From Phyllobacteriaceae bacterium (lineage in GTDB: Bacteria; Pseudomonadota; Alphaproteobacteria; Rhizobiales; Rhizobiaceae): a stretch of 64,000 bases of DNA. Location: assembly GCA_002708825.1 (NCBI GenBank), contig PAPF01000034.1, positions 1 through 64,000 on the forward strand, read 5' to 3'. Shown in pieces: positions 50,324 through 60,672 of this stretch. The notes beneath the pieces are model-generated. The model searched no databases. It saw only the letters and a list, made by a program, of their open reading frames with translations, and was not told where the DNA came from. The first letter of the stretch is position 1, and each line of letters opens with the position of its first letter. The translations under genes and the position numbers were made by a program.

Positions 50324-51645
50324 CCACCGGCGTCCTTGCGCCCGCGATCCAGACGGGCCTCGACGACAAGGGGATGGATGAAGGGCTCCAGTCCGCGCAT
50401 GGTATGCGCCAGCGCGCCACGCATGCTTTCCACCGTGCGCAGGGCGTTCTTCTTCATGGCGGTGCGCACCTCGTCATTGTTGAAGAGGAAGTTCACGGCC
50501 CCGGCCAGCATTTCCTTGTCCTTGACCAGTTTCGCGCCGCCATTCTTGATCAGGCGCTGATAGCTCTCGCGGAAGTTCTGGACATTCTTGCCCGACAGGA
50601 TGGCGGCGTCGAGCATGGCCGGTTCGAGCGGGTTCTGACCTCCTTCGCCGGTCAGCGACTTGCCGACGAAGACGACATCGGTCAGGCGCAGGTAAAGACC
50701 CATCTCGCCGATCGTGTCGCCGAGCAGGATGTCGGTCTGGCCGCCAACCACGTCGCCTCTGCTGCGCCGCGCCACGTTCAGGCCCTTCGCCTTCAACTGG
50801 CTCTCGATCTCGTCGGCGCGAACGGGATGGCGCGGAACGATGATGGTGAGCAGGCCGGGATGGCGGCGGGCGAGCGTCTGGTGCACATCGCCGCAGATCG
50901 CCTCCTCGCCGTCATGGGTCGAAATCGCCGCCCATGTGCGCCGCTGGCCGATCTGCGCGGTCAGCTTCTCCAGTTCGCCCAGGTCGACCGCGGGGGCATC
51001 GGTATCGACCTTCAGGTTGCCGGTCACGATCACCGGCCGTGCGCCCAGCGCGCGGTAGCGCTCGCCATCGACGTCGGATTGCGCCATGACGAGAGCGAGG
51101 TTCTCCAGCAGGGCCTCGGCGAGCCATGAACGCTTGCTCCAGGCCTTGAAGGACCGGTCCGACAGGCGGCCATTGACGAGGACCTGCGGCACACGGCGCG
51201 CGCCGAGTTCGAGGATCGTCATCGGCCAGATCTCGGATTCGGCGATGATGGCAAGGTCCGGCTTCCAGTGGCCGAGGAAACGGGAGACCGCGGGCTTGAG
51301 GTCAAGCGGGACATATTGATGGATGACATTGCCGGAGAAACGGTCGCCTGCGATGCGCGCCGACGTGACCGTTCCCGTGGTCAGCACCACGTTGACTCCC
51401 AGTTCGGCGATCCGCTCGGCCAGCGGCGATACCGCGCTCATCTCGCCCACGGAGGCGGCATGGATCCAGACCAGCGGCCCGTCGGGTCTTGCCGTGCGCG
51501 TGATGCCGTAACGCTCGCGCCGGCGCCGGCGGTCTTCCTTGCCCTTGGCGGCACGCCAGCCGATATAGCCGCCGACGAAGGGATAGGCCGCCCAGCCCAG
51601 CCAGCGATAGGACCACAGGATCGATCGGGCGAGACGGTCGCTCAT
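50320..51645 (-). CDS. waaA: 3-deoxy-D-manno-octulosonic acid transferase WaaA (KdtA)
   Basis: A 441-aa inner-membrane-anchored GT-B glycosyltransferase that adds Kdo to lipid IVA. An N-terminal membrane segment (about 12-30) is followed by WIHAASVGEMSAVSPLAERI, EIWPMTILELGARRVP and VGKSLTGEGGQNPLEPA, all typical KdtA motifs. The start at 51645 overlaps the preceding DUF374 gene by 4 nt, and the end overlaps lpxK, giving a coupled LPS operon. Confidence 0.93.
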   Translation of the reverse strand: MSDRLARSILWSYRWLGWAAYPFVGGYIGWRAAKGKEDRRRRRERYGITRTARPDGPLVWIHAASVGEMSAVSPLAERIAELGVNVVLTTGTVTSARIAGDRFSGNVIHQYVPLDLKPAVSRFLGHWKPDLAIIAESEIWPMTILELGARRVPQVLVNGRLSDRSFKAWSKRSWLAEALLENLALVMAQSDVDGERYRALGARPVIVTGNLKVDTDAPAVDLGELEKLTAQIGQRRTWAAISTHDGEEAICGDVHQTLARRHPGLLTIIVPRHPVRADEIESQLKAKGLNVARRSRGDVVGGQTDILLGDTIGEMGLYLRLTDVVFVGKSLTGEGGQNPLEPAMLDAAILSGKNVQNFRESYQRLIKNGGAKLVKDKEMLAGAVNFLFNNDEVRTAMKKNALRTVESMRGALAHTMRGLEPFIHPLVVEARLDRGRKDAGG

Positions 51646-52412
51646 GGCCGCCCGTCCAGAAGTGCGTCGGCGCGGGCATGGATGCGGTTCAGTTCGTCGG
51701 TCAGCCGCTGGCGGGCAGCTTCCATGTCCTCGTCCGTGGCATCGGCTGCCACATGGATGGGCTCGCCTGCGATCGCGGCGGCACGGCCGAACGGGAGGTT
51801 GATCACACTCCGGTCCCAGCTTTTTTCCAGCACCTTGCGCCGGGTCGTCTGGTAGGCCAGAGGCAGGATCGGGCGTCCGGATATGCGGGCCAGCGTGATG
51901 ATGCCCATGCCGGCCTCGCGCGGTGCACCCTTGATCACATTGGCGACCATGCCCACCCATTCGCCCTTGTCGAGCCGGCGCTTCAACTGGATGAGCGCGC
52001 TGGCGCCGCCCTTGCCCGCCTGCTGGACGCCCGGCCGGCCGCCCGATCCGCGCACGGTGCGGATACCGCCGAAGCGGAGCACCATGGCGTTCAGTTCGGC
52101 GTCGGCGGAACGCGACACCATGACCGTCGCCGGCACGCGCCGCCGGTTCAGGCAGGCAAACATGAAGTGCCGGCCGTGCCAGGTGGTGGCGATCACGCCG
52201 CCATGGCGCATCGCCTCCCCGGACAGTTCGACCGAGCCGGCCACCGGCCGGTTCGTGCGCTCGACCAGCATGAGCCCGCCATAGATGAGGCGCGCCAGAA
52301 GGCGTTTCGCGCTCGGCGACCGGACCAGGCGGCCACGGGCCGCAATCCACAGGCGCTTGAGGGCCGGAACACCGCCCGCCCGCGTGGTGGCACCGCTGGC
52401 CATCGCAGCCAC
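51642..52412 (-). CDS. DUF374 lysophospholipid acyltransferase-family protein
   Basis: A 256-aa protein of the DUF374 family. GGVIATTWHGRHFMFACLNRR holds the HxxxF-type acyltransferase site, and VRGSGGRPGVQQ and PREAGMGIITLARISGRPILPLAY follow. It often precedes waaA in rhizobia and is thought to take part in lipid A or phospholipid acylation. A GTG at 52412 is well spaced from AAGGG; an ATG at 52403 is the alternative. It overlaps waaA by 4 nt. Confidence 0.82.
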   Translation of the reverse strand: MAAMASGATTRAGGVPALKRLWIAARGRLVRSPSAKRLLARLIYGGLMLVERTNRPVAGSVELSGEAMRHGGVIATTWHGRHFMFACLNRRRVPATVMVSRSADAELNAMVLRFGGIRTVRGSGGRPGVQQAGKGGASALIQLKRRLDKGEWVGMVANVIKGAPREAGMGIITLARISGRPILPLAYQTTRRKVLEKSWDRSVINLPFGRAAAIAGEPIHVAADATDEDMEAARQRLTDELNRIHARADALLDGRP

Positions 52413-52417
52413 GCCGG

Positions 52418-52657
52418 TCAGCCCTTTTCGTCCGGCTCCAGGAGGCGGTGCAGGTGGACGACGTAGTAGCGCATCAGCGCGTTATCCACGGTCTCCTGCG
52501 CCTTCGCCCGCCAGGCTGCACGGGCCGACTGGAAATCGGGAAACACGCCGACGATGACGAGTGCATCGAGATCGCGGAACTCGGTGCTGTTCAACGCCTT
52601 CAGTTCTCCGCCGAAAACCAGGTGAAGAAGCTGTTTCTTTTCCGGAGCATCGGTCAT
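52418..52657 (-). CDS. DUF4170 domain protein
   Basis: A 79-aa protein, MTDAPEKKQLLHLVFGGELK to RYYVVHLHRLLEPDEKG, matching the small DUF4170 family that sits in this operon position in rhizobia. It has no signal peptide or membrane segment. It precedes the DUF374 gene by 5-14 nt, depending on the start. Function unknown. Confidence 0.82.
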   Translation of the reverse strand: MTDAPEKKQLLHLVFGGELKALNSTEFRDLDALVIVGVFPDFQSARAAWRAKAQETVDNALMRYYVVHLHRLLEPDEKG

Positions 52658-52736
52658 GGACTATCATCCTCAAGAGGCAGAATTTTCGATGCATAGAGCA
52701 TAATCGCGGTCCAAATGAAACCACGCCACGGCGATT

Positions 52737-53537
52737 TCAAGACAGCGATCGCAAGGCCGCCAGCAATTGCCCGACCAGATGCGGGGACCCCGCCGCCATG
52801 CTGCCATGGCGGGGATTGCGCGTGGCCATGGGCGGTGTGGCGCCGTCCTGTCCGACCAGCGCGCCGCCGGCCTCGCGGAGCATCAGTTCGGCAGCCGCGA
52901 TGTCCCAGTCATGGCTGTCGGGCCGGATGAACGTTCCATCCAGGCGGCCATCGGCGACCATGGCGAGACGATAGGCAAGCGAGGGCACATGGGCGAGCTT
53001 GCGCATGCGCTGGCGCACATCCCAGGGCAGGGCCCGCGTCATCCAGGCCGGGCCGCCGATCACCGGATCGTCGCGCAGGGCGCTGACGGCCATGGGCCTG
53101 CCGTTCATGCGCGCGCCGCCCCCGGCGGTCGCCTCATACACCTCGCCCAGCGCCGGACAGTCGAGCACGCCGGCAACCGGGCGGCCGTTCTCCACGATGG
53201 CGACGGAAACGCACCAGGTGTCGCGGCCATCGACGAAGGCGCGCGTGCCGTCGATCGGGTCGACGACGAAGGTGCGGCGGGCATGGAGCCGCGAAAGGTC
53301 GTCGGCGGTTTCCTCGGACAGCCAGCCATGGTCCGGCCTTGCCGCCGTCAGGGTGTCACGCAGGAAACGGTCCACGGCGAGGTCGGCCTCGGTGACGGGC
53401 GAATCGCCCACCTTCATCCACACCTCGGGGTCGCGGCGGAAATAACGCATCGCGATACGGCCGGCTTCCCCGGCGGCATCGCGCAGGAGCGCCAGGTCGG
53501 CGTCCAGTTCCAGCAGCTTTCCGTCACTCGCCGGCAA
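52737..53537 (-). CDS. Inositol monophosphatase-family protein, CysQ-like bisphosphate nucleotidase
   Basis: A 266-aa metal-dependent phosphatase. Metal sites are EE in WLSEETADD, D93-D96 in VVDPIDGTRAF, and the C-terminal SHDWDIAAAELMLREAGG. In this rhizobial gene order the protein is usually annotated as 3'(2'),5'-bisphosphate nucleotidase, which recycles PAP from sulfate assimilation. Inositol-1-phosphatase activity is the alternative. It overlaps the pmbA stop by 14 nt. Confidence 0.82.
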   Translation of the reverse strand: MPASDGKLLELDADLALLRDAAGEAGRIAMRYFRRDPEVWMKVGDSPVTEADLAVDRFLRDTLTAARPDHGWLSEETADDLSRLHARRTFVVDPIDGTRAFVDGRDTWCVSVAIVENGRPVAGVLDCPALGEVYEATAGGGARMNGRPMAVSALRDDPVIGGPAWMTRALPWDVRQRMRKLAHVPSLAYRLAMVADGRLDGTFIRPDSHDWDIAAAELMLREAGGALVGQDGATPPMATRNPRHGSMAAGSPHLVGQLLAALRSLS

Positions 53538-54870
53538 GCGTCATGCCCTCCACGAGCAGGGTCGGCGCGGCGGTGGAAAAACTCCGGTCGATGTCGTTTG
53601 CCGGCGTCATGGCCATGAACATGTCCTTGAGGTTCGACGCGATCGTGACCTCGGAGACCGGCCAGGCCAGTTCGCCGTTCTCGATCCAGAAGCCCGAGGC
53701 ACCGCGCGAATAGTCACCGGTGACCATGTTGACGCCCTGGCCGATGACCTCGGTGACGTAGAAGCCGGATTTCAGCGATCCGATGAGACCCTGCGGCGTG
53801 GCGTCGCCGGGTTCTATGGCAAGATTGGTGGATGTGGGCGAGACGGAGGACGCGGACCGGGCGCCGCGCCCGTTCGTCACCAGTCCCAGTTCGCGCGCGG
53901 CAACCGAGGCCAGGAACCAGTGGCGCAGCACGCCTTTTTCCACCATGACCAGCGGTTCGCCGGCCACGCCTTCCCCGTCGAAGGGGCGCGAGGCCGGGCC
54001 GCGCACCCGCCGCGGCTCATCCGTCAGCGTGATGGCGGCAGAGGCCACAGGCAGGCCCATGCGGTCGCGCAGGAAGGAGGTCTTCCGGGCGACGGCGGCA
54101 CCGTTGATGGCGGCCGCCAGCGAGCCGGCCAGCCCGCGCGCAACACGCGGATCAAAGACGACCGTGACCGGCCCGGTCTTTGCCTTTCGCGGACCGAGGC
54201 GGCGCACCGCGCGCTCCCCTGCCCGGCGGCCGATCTCCTCCGGCGCTTCGAGGTCGGCGAAATGCTGGCGCGAGGAGAAGTCGTAGTCCCGCTCCATGGC
54301 GCTGCCCTCACCGGCCAGCACCGAAACGGAACGGGAAAACCGGCTCGACTGGTAGCTGCCCAGAAATCCGTGCGACGTGGCGAGCACCAGGCCGCCGAAA
54401 CCGGCCGAAACGCCGGCGCCCAGCGAGTTCGTCACGCCGGGAACCGCCATGGCCGCCTCTTCCATGGCGAGCGCGGTTTCGGTCATGCTTTCCGGCGCCG
54501 GTTCGGCCGGATCGAACAGGTCGAGATCGGGGATGTCGCGCGCAAGCAGGTCAGGGTCGGCGAGGCCGGCAAAGGGGTCCTCGGGCGACGCCTTGGCCAT
54601 TGCCACGGCGCGTTCGGCCAGGCGGGCGGGGTCGTAGCCCGTCGTGGCGGACACACTGGCCACACGCCGTCCGCAAAAGACGCGCAGCGACACGTCATCG
54701 CTTGCCGAGGATTCGGTGTTCTCCACCTTGCCGAGCCGCACCGAAACCGAGGTTGAGCCCCCGCGCACCACAACGGCATCGGCGGCATCGGCGCCGGCTT
54801 TCATCGCGGCATCCACCAGCGCCTGGACGCGCGTTTCGAGTTCGGGCATACCGCCCGCGGACTGTCCCAT
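53524..54870 (-). CDS. pmbA: TldD/PmbA-family metalloprotease subunit PmbA
   Basis: A 448-aa protein of the TldD/PmbA family, which with TldD processes small peptides such as microcin precursors. Typical segments are VFCGRRVASVSATTGYD, LGAGVSAGFGGL and TNGRGARSASSVSPTSTNLAIEPGD (split). PmbA lacks the HExxxH zinc motif carried by TldD, as here. The ATG at 54870 has AAGGGAAG upstream. No tldD is in the window. Confidence 0.88.
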   Translation of the reverse strand: MGQSAGGMPELETRVQALVDAAMKAGADAADAVVVRGGSTSVSVRLGKVENTESSASDDVSLRVFCGRRVASVSATTGYDPARLAERAVAMAKASPEDPFAGLADPDLLARDIPDLDLFDPAEPAPESMTETALAMEEAAMAVPGVTNSLGAGVSAGFGGLVLATSHGFLGSYQSSRFSRSVSVLAGEGSAMERDYDFSSRQHFADLEAPEEIGRRAGERAVRRLGPRKAKTGPVTVVFDPRVARGLAGSLAAAINGAAVARKTSFLRDRMGLPVASAAITLTDEPRRVRGPASRPFDGEGVAGEPLVMVEKGVLRHWFLASVAARELGLVTNGRGARSASSVSPTSTNLAIEPGDATPQGLIGSLKSGFYVTEVIGQGVNMVTGDYSRGASGFWIENGELAWPVSEVTIASNLKDMFMAMTPANDIDRSFSTAAPTLLVEGMTLAGE

Positions 54871-55007
54871 GGTCTTCCCTTGCTTCGGCGGTGCTGACAC
54901 GGCTGCGGGGAAACCCGGCCAGCCTTTTCAAGTTTCCTGTTTCATCTATTGGCGCGGCCTGCAACAATCAATGGCGCCGGGGCAATCAAGGGAATCCAGA
55001 CCAGACG

Positions 55008-56849
55008 ATGGCCACAGAATCGACCTCGCTTTTCGCTGAAGCCCTGCTGCTGCTGGGAGGCGCCGTGATCGCCGCGCCGGTGTTCAAGCGGATCGGACTG
55101 GGCACCGTGCTCGGCTACCTGGCAGCGGGCATCATCATCGGGCCGATCGCCCGGCTGATCGCGGATGCGGAAGAAATCCTCCACGTCGCGGAACTGGGTG
55201 TCGTCTTCCTGTTGTTCATCATCGGACTCGAGCTGAAACCGGCGCGGCTGTGGGCCATGCGGCGCGCCATCTTCGGTCTTGGCCTGGCGCAGGTGCTGGG
55301 CGCCGGCATGGCCATTTACGGTCTCCTGTCGCTGGCGGGAACGCTGTCGGCCAATGGCGCGCTGATCGCCGGATTCGGCCTGGCGCTGTCGTCCACCGCC
55401 TTCGCGCTGCAGCTTCTGGAGGATGATGGCGCCACCAATACGCGCTGGGGACAGACAGCCTTTTCCATCCTCCTGTTCCAGGACCTGGCCATCGTGCCCC
55501 TGCTGGCGCTTGCCTCCATCCTGGCACCCTATGCGCCCGACGCGCCGGGCAATGTGTGGATGGACGCGGGCATCGCCGTCGCGGCGGTGGCCGGGGTGAT
55601 CCTGGCCGGGCGCTACCTGCTCAATCCGGCCTTCCGGTTCATCGGGAATACCGGCGCGCGCGAGGTGATGATCGCGGCGGCGCTGTTCGTGGTGATCGGA
55701 TCGGGGATGCTGCTGCAATGGGCGGGGCTTTCCATGGCCATGGGCGCCTTCCTGGCCGGCGTGATGCTGGCCGAATCGAGCTACCGGCACGAACTCGAGG
55801 CCGACATCGAGCCGTTCCGCGGCCTGCTGCTCGGACTGTTCTTCATCGCGGTCGGATTGTCGGTGGACCTGGCGGTCATCCGGGACAACCTGTTCCTCAT
55901 CGCCGGGTCAACACTCGGCCTGCTCGCGCTGAAAGCGGCCATCAACTACCTGCTCTGCCGTGTCTTCGGCTCCGACCACAATGACGCGGTGCGCGTGGCG
56001 CTGCTCATCCCGCAGGGCGGCGAATTCGGCTTCGTGCTGTTTTCCATCGCCGCGACGAGCGGGCTTTTCACCAGTTCCACCGCATCGATCCTGATCGCCA
56101 TCGTCACCCTTTCCATGGCGCTGACCCCGGTCTCCATGATGATGGCGCAGCGCCTGGTGCACACCGCCGAGGCGGAGGAGATGGACGAGGATTTCGACGG
56201 CGCCGGCGCCGACGTGCTGATGGTCGGCTTTTCGCGTTTCGGCCAGATTGCCTCGCAGATGCTGCTGGCCAGCGGCCGGGACGTGACCATCATCGACCAT
56301 TCGGCCGACCGGGTGCGGGCGGCGCAAAAATTCGGCTTCCGCATCTATTTCGGTGACGGCACACGCAAGGACGTGCTGGAAGCGGCCGGCATCCGCCGCG
56401 CCAAGATCGTGGCTGTCTGCACGCACAAGCGCGAGATCACCGACCGGATCATCGACCTGATCCAGTCGGAATATCCCAATGCCAAGATCTTTGCCCGGGC
56501 CTATGACCGCACGCACACGCTGGCGCTGCGGGCCCGCGGGGTCGACTACGAGGCGCGCGAAACCTTCGAGTCCGGCCTGCTGTTCGGCCGCAGGACCATC
56601 GAGGCGCTTGGCGTGGACGAGAGCCGAGCGCTGGAGATCCAGGACGATGTGCGCAAGCGCGACGAGGAGCGTCTCGCCATCCAGCAGGTCGAGGGCATCT
56701 ACGCGGGCCGTGACAAGCTGCATACGCGGCCGGTCTCGCCGGAACCGCTGATCAAGCCGGCCCGGGAAGGCCGGCGGCTCGACGACGACCCGGAAGGCCG
56801 CGACCCCGAGAAGCCCGCCGATCCGCATTCCATCGGCGCCAACGCCTGA
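55008..56849 (+). CDS. Monovalent cation:proton antiporter-2 family protein with TrkA-N domain (Kef-type)
   Basis: A 613-aa CPA2 transporter. About 12 N-terminal helices include GLGTVLGYLAAGIIIGP, FLLFIIGLELKPARLW and LIPQGGEFGFVLFSIAATSG. A cytosolic TrkA-N NAD-binding domain follows (DVLMVGFSRFGQIASQML onward, about 405-520), then a hydrophilic tail. It is probably a potassium efflux system gated by NADH or glutathione adducts, as in KefB/KefC. The long frame upstream of 55008 is antisense to pmbA and not real. Confidence 0.88.
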   Translation: MATESTSLFAEALLLLGGAVIAAPVFKRIGLGTVLGYLAAGIIIGPIARLIADAEEILHVAELGVVFLLFIIGLELKPARLWAMRRAIFGLGLAQVLGAGMAIYGLLSLAGTLSANGALIAGFGLALSSTAFALQLLEDDGATNTRWGQTAFSILLFQDLAIVPLLALASILAPYAPDAPGNVWMDAGIAVAAVAGVILAGRYLLNPAFRFIGNTGAREVMIAAALFVVIGSGMLLQWAGLSMAMGAFLAGVMLAESSYRHELEADIEPFRGLLLGLFFIAVGLSVDLAVIRDNLFLIAGSTLGLLALKAAINYLLCRVFGSDHNDAVRVALLIPQGGEFGFVLFSIAATSGLFTSSTASILIAIVTLSMALTPVSMMMAQRLVHTAEAEEMDEDFDGAGADVLMVGFSRFGQIASQMLLASGRDVTIIDHSADRVRAAQKFGFRIYFGDGTRKDVLEAAGIRRAKIVAVCTHKREITDRIIDLIQSEYPNAKIFARAYDRTHTLALRARGVDYEARETFESGLLFGRRTIEALGVDESRALEIQDDVRKRDEERLAIQQVEGIYAGRDKLHTRPVSPEPLIKPAREGRRLDDDPEGRDPEKPADPHSIGANA

Positions 56850-56861
56850 CGCCTGGCCGGC

Positions 56862-57824
56862 TCAAGCCGGTTCGGCTTCCGGCGGCTCGGACTGCGCTTC
56901 CTGCAACCTGGCGCGGCCGGCCAGTTGCGGCAGTTTCTCGATGAGGGCTTCGCGCACCTGGGTTCGAACGGGCTCGGTGACATTCAGAACCTGACGTATC
57001 TTCAGGAAATCCAGAACGCGGAACCGGGAGACCGGCGGACGGATCATGATGGCCGGGGGATGGGCCTTCTGGCGCGTGGCGATGATGGACTGCATCATGA
57101 GCTGCGTGGCGCCGAACATGAAGTCGATGGAGGACGGGTTGCCGCCGGTCTCCTCCGGCCCTCCGACGACATCGATGGCGATGACCATGTCAACACTGTC
57201 ACCGAACACGTCAAAGGGAAGCGGATTGTAGATGCCGCCATCGATCAGCGTCATCCCGTCCCGCTTGACGGGCCGGAAGACAGCGGGAATGGCCGCCGAG
57301 GCGGCGACCGCGTTGCGCAGGTCGCCCTTCGTGAAAAGGCACAGCTTGTGGCCGAAATAGTCCGTCGCCGTGACCGTCAGGGGGATTTCCAAGTCCTCGA
57401 AACGATGCGGGATGTCATCCGGCAGGAAGGCCTTCAGGATGCTCTCGACGTTGAATTGCGAAAAGCGGATGCCGGTTTCCATCATGGCGCCAAGGCTGGC
57501 CGGACGGGCCCGCCAGAGGCGTGCGACCGCCTCGCCGCGATCGGCGAGGACGGCAAGGGCGTGCGCCTCGATTTCCTCTCCGGTCATTCCGGCCGCCATG
57601 GCCGCGCCCATGATGGCTCCGATGGAAGAGCCCGAAATCGCCGCCGGACGGATGCCCAGGGCATCCAGTTCCCTGATCACGTGAATATGGGCCAGCCCCC
57701 GCGCGCCACCACCGCCAAAGGCGACGCCGATGCGCGGCAGGACCGGAGTCGTTCCGGATTGACTCCCGTCCCGCGGCCGCGCCGCAGCGGCCTTCTTTCC
57801 GCCCGCCCGCTTTTTCCCCGCCAT
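56862..57824 (-). CDS. Patatin-like phospholipase (RssA-type)
   Basis: A 320-aa serine hydrolase. A lysine-rich N-terminus is followed by FGGGGARGLAH (37-46, oxyanion hole), the nucleophile elbow GSSIG (65-69) and the catalytic Asp in LIDGGIYNPLPFDV. These form the Ser-Asp dyad of patatins. No signal peptide is seen. It follows the M16 peptidase gene by 7 nt on the same strand. The substrate is unknown. Confidence 0.87.
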   Translation of the reverse strand: MAGKKRAGGKKAAAARPRDGSQSGTTPVLPRIGVAFGGGGARGLAHIHVIRELDALGIRPAAISGSSIGAIMGAAMAAGMTGEEIEAHALAVLADRGEAVARLWRARPASLGAMMETGIRFSQFNVESILKAFLPDDIPHRFEDLEIPLTVTATDYFGHKLCLFTKGDLRNAVAASAAIPAVFRPVKRDGMTLIDGGIYNPLPFDVFGDSVDMVIAIDVVGGPEETGGNPSSIDFMFGATQLMMQSIIATRQKAHPPAIMIRPPVSRFRVLDFLKIRQVLNVTEPVRTQVREALIEKLPQLAGRARLQEAQSEPPEAEPA

Positions 57825-57831
57825 GACCGCC

Positions 57832-59208
57832 TCACCCGTCCCTGGCGGGTTCGTCCGGGGATCCGGCGATTGCGCCTTCCGGACCGACGAGCATGATGGC
57901 GGGTTCGGGCGTCAGCAGCTTGCGGGCCTGTTCGCGGACCTCGTCAAGCGTGACCCCATTGATGTGCCCGGCACGGCTGCTGATGTAATCGATGCCCAGG
58001 TTCTCCTGCTGGATGCCGACAAGGGTGCGCGCGATGTCACGCGAATTGTCGAAATTGGCGATCGGGTAGGAGCCGATGATGTATTTCTTGGCCGATTCCA
58101 GTTCGGCTGGCGTGGGGCCTTCCTCGACCATCTTGCGCACCTCTTCGAGGATCACGTCGAGCGTCTCCTGGGCCCGGTCGGAACGGGTTGCCGTTGATAT
58201 CTGCAGTTCGGCGGAATAGTCGCGCGGGGACAGCCAGGCGCCGACGCCATAGGCAAGGCCGCGCTTCTCGCGCACCTCGTCATAAAGGCGCGAGGAGAAA
58301 GTGCCGCCACCCAGGATATGGGTCATGACATAGGCCGCGTAGAAATCGGGATTGTCGCGCTTGACGCCCGGATAGGCCAGGCGGATCGACGTCTGCGGAA
58401 GATCATAGGTCACTTCCATCCGCTGCCCGAATTTCGGGTCGGCGGGACCGACCGGCTTCTGGTCGGCTTTCGCCGGAAGGCCGCCGAACAGCTGGTCCAG
58501 CTCGGTCTTCAGCGTCTCGGCATCAATGGCGCCGACGACACCGACGAAAAGGTTGTCGCGGGCAAACTGGGCCTCGTGGAACGCCTTCAGGTCCTGGGGC
58601 GTGATGGCGCGCAGGGACTCCACCGTCCCGTCGCTGCGCCTTGCATAGGGATGCTCGCCATAAATTCCCTTGTTCCATTCAATCGCGGCGATAGTGCGCG
58701 GATCCCGTTCATCCGCCTGGATGCCGGAGACGATCTGCTCGCGGATGCGGTTCACCGGTCCGGGATCGAATCGCGGCTCGGTGATGGCAAGACGCAGCAG
58801 GTCGAGTGCCTCGTCCCTGTTCTCGGCCAGCATCCGCATGGAGCCGGTAATGCTGTCGGGGCTCTGGGAGAAACTCATCTCCGCGCCCACCTCGTCCAGT
58901 TTCTCCTGGAAGGCGTCGCTGTCCAGGTCGCCGGCCCCCTCGTCAAAAAGGCCGGTGATGAGATTGGCCATGCCGGCCTTGCCTTCCGGATCCTGCGTGG
59001 ACCCGCCCTCGAAGGCCATCTGGATGGTCACGATGGGAACGGTGTAATCCTCGACCAGCCAGGCCTTGATGCCTGCGTCGGAGACCACTTCCTGGATTTT
59101 CATTTCCGCCTTCGCCGGCAGCGTGGCCAGGGCAAGCGTCAGGACCGCGGCGGCCAGGCCAGCGGCGATCCGGGCAGGAGCAAGGTTGCGCATCGTCATT
59201 TTCCTCAT
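57832..59208 (-). CDS. M16-family peptidase-like protein lacking the zinc motif
   Basis: A 458-aa exported protein with a leader ending ATLPAKA. It keeps the M16 fold segments ([28 protein letters not shown], split) but has no HxxEH zinc-binding motif at the expected place. The R/Y-containing C-terminal domain ([25 protein letters not shown]) is intact. This is typical of the non-catalytic partner in bacterial two-gene M16 pairs. Its ATG overlaps the stop of the catalytic partner (ATGA). Confidence 0.88.
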   Translation of the reverse strand: MRKMTMRNLAPARIAAGLAAAVLTLALATLPAKAEMKIQEVVSDAGIKAWLVEDYTVPIVTIQMAFEGGSTQDPEGKAGMANLITGLFDEGAGDLDSDAFQEKLDEVGAEMSFSQSPDSITGSMRMLAENRDEALDLLRLAITEPRFDPGPVNRIREQIVSGIQADERDPRTIAAIEWNKGIYGEHPYARRSDGTVESLRAITPQDLKAFHEAQFARDNLFVGVVGAIDAETLKTELDQLFGGLPAKADQKPVGPADPKFGQRMEVTYDLPQTSIRLAYPGVKRDNPDFYAAYVMTHILGGGTFSSRLYDEVREKRGLAYGVGAWLSPRDYSAELQISTATRSDRAQETLDVILEEVRKMVEEGPTPAELESAKKYIIGSYPIANFDNSRDIARTLVGIQQENLGIDYISSRAGHINGVTLDEVREQARKLLTPEPAIMLVGPEGAIAGSPDEPARDG

Positions 59209-60563
59209 GACCGTGTCTCCCGTTCCGGCAGAAGCAGCCCGGTGACGGACCGGGAGTTGTCGAGCCAGCGGCGGGCGGCGTCGCGGACCTGGTCGGGCGT
59301 TACCTGCCGGATGCGGTCGGTCCATGTCTCGATATCCTCCACCGTTCCGCCCGTGGTCAGGACCGAGCCATACATGCGGGCCATGCCCGACTGGTCGTCG
59401 CGCGAGAAGATCATCTGGCGGATGAAGCGGTTGCGGGCCTTCTCCAGTTCATCCCCGGTCACGCCATCGCTTTCAATCCGGGCGATCTCCGCGAGGATGG
59501 CGTCCTGGAGTTCCTCGACATCCGTCTCGCCGCGCGGCGTGCCATAGGCCACGAAGCGGCTGTCATCGAGCGCGGTGCCCTGGTACCAGGCGCCGACGCT
59601 GGCGGCCATGCCGCGCTTGACGACGAGTTCCTGATAGAGCCTGGAGCGGGTTCCGCCGCCCAGGATCTCCGCCAGCAGATCGAGCGCCTCGGCCTCAAGC
59701 CCGTCGTCGGTGTTGTAGGACGGGACGACCCAGTTGACCTGGTAGCTGGGGACGGTGACGCGCGGATCGCGCATCGTCACCACGCGGGCGGTATTCTGCT
59801 CCGGCTCCTGCGGACGGATACGCGGCGGAAGGTCCGGTCCGCGCGGCACCTGGCCATAGGTCTCCTCGGCCAGCGCGCGCACTTCGTCCGACGTCACGTC
59901 GCCGGCGACCACGAGGACGGCATTGTTCGGCGCATAATAGCGCGTGTAGAACTCGATCGCGTCGGCCCGGTTGAGCTTCTCGATCTCCTGCTGCCAGCCG
60001 ATGACCGGAATGCGGTAGGGGTGGTTCTGGTAGAGCGTGGCGTCGATCTCCTCGGAAAGCAGCGACGACGGATTGTTGTCGACCCGCATGGCGCGCTCTT
60101 CCAGGATGACATTGCGCTCCGGCCCGATCACCTCGTCGGTCAGGATGAGATTGTGCATCCGGTCGGCCTCGAAGGCCATCATGGTGCCGAGGGCCTCCGG
60201 GGCCACCTTCTGGAAATAGGCCGTGTAGTCGTCCGACGTGAAGGCGTTTTCCTGCCCGCCGATTTCCGAGACGGCGCGGGAGAAGGCGCCCGGCGGTTGG
60301 TTGCTGGTGCCCTTGAACATGAGATGCTCGAAGAAATGGGCGATGCCGGACTTGCCGGGCGCCTCGTCGGCGCTGCCGGTCTTGTACCAGAGCATGTGCG
60401 TAACCACGGGTGCGCGATGATCCGGGATCACCACGACCTCCAGGCCATTGTCGAGCATGAAACGGGAAATATCGGACGTGCCGTCTGCCGCATTGGCCGG
60501 CGCGGCTGTCAGAAGGGCGGTGCCGGCAAGCGCCGCGAGCATGGTTTTGCGAATGACCGCCAT
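59205..60563 (-). CDS. M16-family zinc metallopeptidase, catalytic subunit
   Basis: A 452-aa exported peptidase with a Sec leader (1-26) and the inverted zinc motif HFFEH (76-80) with downstream [12 protein letters not shown]. The C-terminal domain contains [18 protein letters not shown]. With the inactive partner encoded downstream it should form a clamshell heterodimer in the periplasm that degrades or processes peptides. It lies 109 nt downstream of rsmD on the same strand. Confidence 0.9.
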   Translation of the reverse strand: MAVIRKTMLAALAGTALLTAAPANAADGTSDISRFMLDNGLEVVVIPDHRAPVVTHMLWYKTGSADEAPGKSGIAHFFEHLMFKGTSNQPPGAFSRAVSEIGGQENAFTSDDYTAYFQKVAPEALGTMMAFEADRMHNLILTDEVIGPERNVILEERAMRVDNNPSSLLSEEIDATLYQNHPYRIPVIGWQQEIEKLNRADAIEFYTRYYAPNNAVLVVAGDVTSDEVRALAEETYGQVPRGPDLPPRIRPQEPEQNTARVVTMRDPRVTVPSYQVNWVVPSYNTDDGLEAEALDLLAEILGGGTRSRLYQELVVKRGMAASVGAWYQGTALDDSRFVAYGTPRGETDVEELQDAILAEIARIESDGVTGDELEKARNRFIRQMIFSRDDQSGMARMYGSVLTTGGTVEDIETWTDRIRQVTPDQVRDAARRWLDNSRSVTGLLLPERETRS

Positions 60564-60672
60564 GGCTGGCTTTTCTCCCTGTGGCCGTTCGGATTGGCGA
60601 AGTTGTGCATCAAGATAGGGCCAAGTGAAGGCACAAGAAATGCGCGGCAGATGAAATCTTCGTAATGAAAGG

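Noticed and set aside
53783-54960. Plus-strand frames opposite pmbA leading into the antiporter frame
   Set aside because: Antisense to pmbA; the antiporter begins at 55008 where the first hydrophobic helix starts.
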